From contig JAFUDW010000081.1 of assembly GCA_017464225.1 (NCBI GenBank), positions 1 through 10,663 on the forward strand: a stretch of DNA of 10,663 nt. The letters run 5' to 3'. Each line of letters begins with the position of its first letter. Position 1 is the first letter of the stretch. The notes below the pieces were generated by a model. That model searched no databases and was not told the origin of the DNA. It worked only from the letters and a program-made list of their open reading frames with translations. The translations under genes and the position numbers were made by a program. This document shows positions 8,395 through 10,663 of this stretch, in pieces. The DNA is from Clostridia bacterium. GTDB taxonomy: Bacteria; Bacillota_A; Clostridia; Christensenellales; Aristaeellaceae.

Positions 8395-8483
8395 GGAGAG
8401 ATGGCCGAGCGGTTTAAGGCGCCAGTCTTGAAAACTGGTGATGTCGAAAGACACCGGGGGTTCGAATCCCTCTCTCTCCGCCA
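8395..8483 (+). tRNA. tRNA-Ser (anticodon TGA)
   Basis: The cloverleaf is complete. Acceptor GGAGAGA pairs with TCTCTCC (8473-8479). Anticodon stem CCAGT/ACTGG encloses loop CTTGAAA with anticodon TGA at 8429-8431, reading UCA. A long variable arm with TGTC/GACA is typical of serine tRNAs. The T arm has loop TTCGAAT. Discriminator G and an encoded CCA follow. Confidence 0.97.
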
Positions 8484-8506
8484 TTTTTACCGAACATATC
8501 GGCAAT

Positions 8507-8598
8507 GGAGAAGTACCCAAGTGGCCGAAGGGGCTCCCCTGCTAAGGGAGTAGTGCTGGATAACGGCAGCGAGAGTTCAAATCTCTCCTTCTCCGCCA
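8507..8598 (+). tRNA. tRNA-Ser (anticodon GCT), probable integration site
   Basis: Acceptor GGAGAAG pairs with CTTCTCC (8588-8594). Anticodon stem CTCCC/GGGAG encloses CTGCTAA with anticodon GCT at 8541-8543, reading AGC/AGU. There is a long variable arm (GCTG/CAGC). T stem GAGAG/CTCTC encloses TTCAAAT, and an encoded CCA ends the gene. It lies 23 bases after the first tRNA in the same transcript. A tyrosine integrase gene ends 60 bases downstream on the opposite strand, so the 3' end of this tRNA is the likely attachment site. Confidence 0.96.
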
Positions 8599-8601
8599 AA
8601 T

Positions 8602-8627
8602 AACCCTTGATTTTTCAAGGGTTTTTT
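8602..8627 (+). terminator. Intrinsic terminator of the tRNA-Ser unit
   Basis: AACCCTTGA, a TTTT loop and TCAAGGGTT form a 9-bp perfect stem, ending in a run of six T residues (8622-8627). It begins four bases after the tRNA-Ser(GCT) CCA end. Read on the - strand the stem is followed by ATTTGG rather than a T-run, so it should act only on + strand transcripts. Confidence 0.9.
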
Positions 8628-8633
8628 CGTTTC

Positions 8634-8655
8634 TATGCCACAGTTATGCCACAGT
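8634..8655. repeat. Tandem 11-bp direct repeat beside integrase 3' end (candidate integrase arm site)
   Basis: Two head-to-tail copies of TATGCCACAGT occupy 8634-8644 and 8645-8655, between the tRNA terminator and the integrase stop codon. Tyrosine integrases with an N-terminal arm-binding domain recognise short direct repeats near att, so these are reasonable arm-type sites. I saw no further exact copy elsewhere in the window. Confidence 0.65.
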
Positions 8656-8657
8656 TT

Positions 8658-9794
8658 TTATAACGAAGCAATGAAAGACTCCATTTTTGAAACGCAGTCT
8701 TTCTGCATGGTCATAGAAACATGCACATATTTATCCATTGTGAAAGCCACCGTCGCATGCCCTAAATTGTTGGAAACCGTCTTCACATCCACGCCGTTTT
8801 GCAGGGCCAGGGTCGCGTATGTGTGGCGGAGATCATGGAAGCGTACTTCGGGAAGCCCCATCTCAGTAACAATGGCTTTGAAATGGTTGTAAATCGTTAC
8901 GCTGGTCAAATGCTTTCCCAGCGGATTGGTGAACACCAAATTCAAATCATTGTTGTAAGCGGAACCGTATTGCAGTTTCCATTCAGCCTGTCGAAGCTTC
9001 TGCTTTTTCAGGACGCGGATTACGCTGGGCGTTGCAATGAAGTCTCTGGATTGTTTGTTTTTCAGCGTAGTGAAAGCCCATGTGGCCTTTCTCCCTTTGA
9101 CCGGTTTCAACTGCCGATACAGGTGGATGTTGCCCGTGTCCAGATCCACGCAATCCCATGTCAAGCCGATCAATTCGCTTTCGCGCATTCCAGTAAATAG
9201 TGCCATGTAAAGCAGAAATTCATCTGGATGTCCGGTAATCTGCTTCAGAAACCGGGCCACCTCTGCGTCCTTTAAAGGACGCATTTCTTTCATGGGTGTA
9301 TCGTAGGATGGGATTTCGGCTTCGCCACAAGGATTCTGGCGGATCAATCCTTGGCTCTGCGCCTTTTTCAAGGCTTTATTCAAGACAAGGTAAATGTTTT
9401 TCACCGTCTTTTGTGCCAAATTCTTTTTGTCTTTACACTGATTCAGGAAACGCTGAACATGCAGGAGCTTCAAATCCTGAAGGTTGATATGACCGATGCC
9501 AGGCTTAATGTGAATCCTGATATCCTGTTCATACCTTGCTCTGGACGACGCTTTCACGCCAGATGTAAAGCATTCATACCATTCATCCATCCATTCGCCC
9601 ACCGTCATATCGTTGTCGGCGATATAGGTCCCATTGGCAATTTCCGATTGAATCTTTTGAAGCTTATCTTTGACTTCTTTTTGCGATGCGCCGTAAAGGT
9701 AAATCCTTTCTCCACCTTCTATGGCAACGCTTGCTTCCCAGGAATGCTCCGATCTTTTTCGGATATTCCCTTCCCCATTAAATCTTCTTTTCAT
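8658..9794 (-). CDS. int: Tyrosine site-specific integrase
   Basis: It catalyses integration and, with the excisionase, excision of the element. From the ATG at 9794 it has 378 residues. An N-terminal arm-binding-like domain (about 1-60, with GNIRKRSEHSWEASVAI and GASQKEVKDKL) is followed by a SAM-like core-binding domain (about 64-160). The catalytic domain (about 170-370) has the expected residues: R204 in FTGMRESEL, probable K245 in TTLKNKQSRDF, H320 and R323 in HDLRHTYA, H346 in LGHATVAFT, and nucleophile Y356 in MDKYVH. The set is complete, so the enzyme is probably active. An in-frame ATG 30 bases further upstream exists, but the start at 9794 is preferred because GGAGGT sits six bases before it. 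That site and the start lie in the end of the upstream gene (TGATG overlap), implying translational coupling. The family resembles Tn916/phage integrases of Firmicutes. Confidence 0.96.
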   Translation of the reverse strand: MKRRFNGEGNIRKRSEHSWEASVAIEGGERIYLYGASQKEVKDKLQKIQSEIANGTYIADNDMTVGEWMDEWYECFTSGVKASSRARYEQDIRIHIKPGIGHINLQDLKLLHVQRFLNQCKDKKNLAQKTVKNIYLVLNKALKKAQSQGLIRQNPCGEAEIPSYDTPMKEMRPLKDAEVARFLKQITGHPDEFLLYMALFTGMRESELIGLTWDCVDLDTGNIHLYRQLKPVKGRKATWAFTTLKNKQSRDFIATPSVIRVLKKQKLRQAEWKLQYGSAYNNDLNLVFTNPLGKHLTSVTIYNHFKAIVTEMGLPEVRFHDLRHTYATLALQNGVDVKTVSNNLGHATVAFTMDKYVHVSMTMQKDCVSKMESFIASL

Positions 9795-10045
9795 CAGCTT
9801 ACCTCCGTCTGATCGTCCAGCCATCGGCTCAGCGCCTGCTTGGAGATGATCAGCCTGTGTCCGATCCGGAACGCAGGGTAGAAGTCCTTTCTCCTTGCCA
9901 GGTTGTAGGCCGTGGCCCTTGACACATTCAGCTGCTGTGCCAGTTCGTCAACGGTTATGGTAAGCTTGGTTTCTGCTGGAATAATTCCGTTGTCAAGGTC
10001 CCCGATGGGAGTGATCCCATCAACTTTATTATAAAGTTTGCACAT
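9794..10045 (-). CDS. xis: Excisionase-like helix-turn-helix protein
   Basis: This is an 83-residue DNA-binding protein. The second half is a MerR/excisionase-type winged helix-turn-helix: LTITVDELAQQLNVSRATAY (about 28-47), then NLARRKDFYPAFRIGHRLII and SKQALSRWLDD, the form found in Firmicute Xis and helix-turn-helix 17 proteins. Its job is probably to bend att DNA and steer integrase to excision, and it may also regulate its own operon. The ATG at 10045 has an AAGGAG site ten bases upstream. The stop overlaps the int start (TGATG). About 27 N-terminal residues before the domain are poorly conserved in character. Its role as excisionase comes from position and fold; a regulator is the alternative. 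Confidence 0.85.
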   Translation of the reverse strand: MCKLYNKVDGITPIGDLDNGIIPAETKLTITVDELAQQLNVSRATAYNLARRKDFYPAFRIGHRLIISKQALSRWLDDQTEVS

Positions 10046-10055
10046 GGCTTGTCAA
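10028..10055 (-). promoter_or_regulatory. Consensus promoter overlapping the xis start, candidate int-only promoter
   Basis: On the - strand: TTGACA (10055-10050), a 16-base spacer and TATAAT (10033-10028). Both boxes are perfect. The -35 lies between the xis ribosome site and its ATG, and transcription would begin inside xis, downstream of its start codon. There is no plausible later xis start, so such a transcript would express int but not xis, comparable to lambda pI within xis. Activity is inferred from sequence only. Confidence 0.6.
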
Positions 10056-10090
10056 CTCCTTCTTTTATTTTTATTCATTTTTACCCATGC

Positions 10091-10122
10091 AAAAAAGGAA
10101 GCCGCACAAAATGGCTGCTTCC
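10091..10122 (-). terminator. Intrinsic terminator between the primase gene and xis
   Basis: Read on the - strand: GGAAGC (10122-10117), a mismatch and two further GC pairs, an A/T-rich loop, GCTTCC (10102-10097), then TTTTTT (10096-10091). It would end transcription arriving from the primase gene before xis-int, so that xis-int needs its own start. Only a weak promoter candidate lies between it and xis. Confidence 0.75.
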
Positions 10123-10167
10123 CTTCCTGCAATACAGGCTCAGGCAAGTTAATCTTGTGATTTTGCC

Positions 10168-10202
10168 GTACGTGCGTACAGCGTACGCCGGTACGCACGT
10201 AC
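10168..10202. repeat. Nested palindrome cluster downstream of the primase gene
   Basis: GTACGTGCGTAC (10168-10179) and GTACGCACGTAC (10191-10202) are perfect 12-bp inverted repeats separated by 11 bases. The spacer contains another palindrome, GCGTACGC (10181-10188). GATTTT occurs as a direct repeat on both sides (10159-10164 and 10205-10210). The block lies between the primase stop and the terminator. It could be an operator, a replication or nicking origin, or an integrase/excisionase-related site. It has no T-run and is not itself a typical terminator. Confidence 0.75.
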
Positions 10203-10208
10203 ACGATT

Positions 10209-10663
10209 TTACATGGAAAAACTCTCCTGGTGTGTTTTCTCCTCAAAGGGATTATCCTTTGGCCAGACCTGGGTGAAGCCTTTCAGCTCATCCCCTGACG
10301 GATGGATCAGTGCCTCGATACCGCGAAAACCTCGCACCCGGCGATGGGCGTAGTTCAGATGATTGTTGCTGTATTCAATGTTGTACTTGGCCTGATTATC
10401 AATCAGATAGTCGCTCACGCTGCGCTGCTTCAGCGGCGTAAGGCCATTTTCTTTGCACCAGACGCAGTAGATCTTATACAATTCTTCTGAACTGACGGAC
10501 ACTTCCGGATCGAAGCGGATGTAGTCCTTTGATTCCAGGAAAGCGATCAGATTGTTGGCGTCCTGCTTCACAGCCTTCCGATTCCCTTTGGCGCGGTCGC
10601 TTTCTGTGAAGCAGAAATTGTTCGCTGCCAGCCGCTGCAATCCGGCGAAAGCCCATAGGAAAA
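10209..10663 (-). CDS. P4/D5-family phage primase-helicase, C-terminal part (5' end outside window)
   Basis: The frame is open to the window edge, so only the last 151 residues are visible; the apparent TTG start at 10640 is not real, because the upstream codons (FLWAFAGL) continue the family pattern. FLWAFAGLQRLAANNFCFTES resembles the segment after the helicase core in P4/D5-type primases. AVKQDANNLIAFLESK, SSEELYKIYCVWCKENGLTPL and QRSVSDYLI resemble the C-terminal helix-turn-helix region that follows it. VRGFRGIEAL near the end matches the usual RGxRGI finish, followed here by about 35 acidic/polar residues. In complete proteins an N-terminal primase and a superfamily 3 helicase start replication of the element; those domains would lie right of the window. 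The match is from memory of the family, without a search. Confidence 0.72.
   Translation of the reverse strand, partial: FLWAFAGLQRLAANNFCFTESDRAKGNRKAVKQDANNLIAFLESKDYIRFDPEVSVSSEELYKIYCVWCKENGLTPLKQRSVSDYLIDNQAKYNIEYSNNHLNYAHRRVRGFRGIEALIHPSGDELKGFTQVWPKDNPFEEKTHQESFSM

Larger units (their letters stand above)
8599..10663. mobile_element. Left end of an integrated element (prophage, satellite or island) at tRNA-Ser(GCT)
   Basis: The segment starts at the 3' end of a tRNA gene and carries, all on the - strand, a tyrosine integrase, an excisionase-like helix-turn-helix gene and a P4/D5-type primase. Integrase beside a tRNA 3' end is the classic arrangement for site-specific integration. The exact left boundary cannot be fixed because the attR copy of the duplicated att core lies beyond the window. 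No structural, relaxase or cargo genes are visible yet, so the element type is open. Confidence 0.8.

Noticed and set aside
8414..8599. Short - strand frame over the two tRNA genes with ERFELS and GERGIRTPG motifs
   Set aside because: These peptides are the well-known spurious translations of tRNA-Ser complements. The tRNA structures explain the sequence fully.
9795..9824. Earlier ATG for integrase at 9824
   Set aside because: It would overlap xis by about 30 bases, and its extra ten residues encode the GGAGGT ribosome site of the ATG at 9794.
10046..10096. Promoter for xis (TTGCAT, 17 bases, AATAAA on the - strand)
   Set aside because: Only about 7 of 12 consensus positions match, and the -35 overlaps the terminator T-run. 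Too weak to list.
1..10663. CRISPR array, retron, toxin-antitoxin pair or defence system
   Set aside because: No regularly spaced repeats, reverse transcriptase, or paired small toxin/antitoxin genes are visible. Any cargo of the integrated element would lie outside the window.

Overview
The window looks like chromosomal DNA of a GC-rich Firmicute, probably a gut-type clostridium. The evidence is an Ami/Opp-type peptide importer whose OppB carries a large extracytoplasmic domain, purine-rich Shine-Dalgarno sites before nearly every gene, tRNA genes with encoded CCA ends, a consensus sigma-A promoter, and a clostridial-style tyrosine integrase. The taxonomic placement is inference.

Positions 1-7038 hold an oligopeptide ABC transporter operon on the + strand: oppA (5' end outside the window), an intergenic hairpin, oppB, oppC, oppD and oppF, closed by an intrinsic terminator. 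OppA captures peptides outside the cell, OppB and OppC form the channel, and OppD and OppF hydrolyse ATP. Three features stand out. OppA ends shortly after its conserved GWGPDYGDP segment, where relatives I recall continue for about 100 residues. A perfect 12-bp hairpin with a TTCG loop lies between oppA and oppB. OppD is about 245 residues too long because a mostly helical, coiled-coil-like block sits between Walker A and the Q-loop.

Positions 7058-8272 encode a membrane-anchored protein I read as a very divergent ApbE (flavin transferase)-like protein that lacks several expected active-site residues. Its likely TTG start is only 20 bases after the opp terminator.

Positions 8327-8627 are a compact tRNA unit: a strong promoter, tRNA-Ser(UGA), tRNA-Ser(GCU) and a terminator.

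From about 8599 to the right edge lies the left end of an integrated element, with genes on the - strand: a tyrosine integrase ending 60 bases from the tRNA-Ser(GCU) 3' end, a small excisionase-like helix-turn-helix protein overlapping the integrase start, and the C-terminal part of a P4/D5-type primase-helicase. Non-coding structures here are a tandem 11-bp repeat beside the integrase 3' end, a consensus promoter overlapping the start of the excisionase gene that could express integrase alone, a terminator, and a 35-bp cluster of nested palindromes just past the primase stop. The content fits a phage, phage satellite or integrative island using tRNA-Ser as its site; the right end is not in the window.
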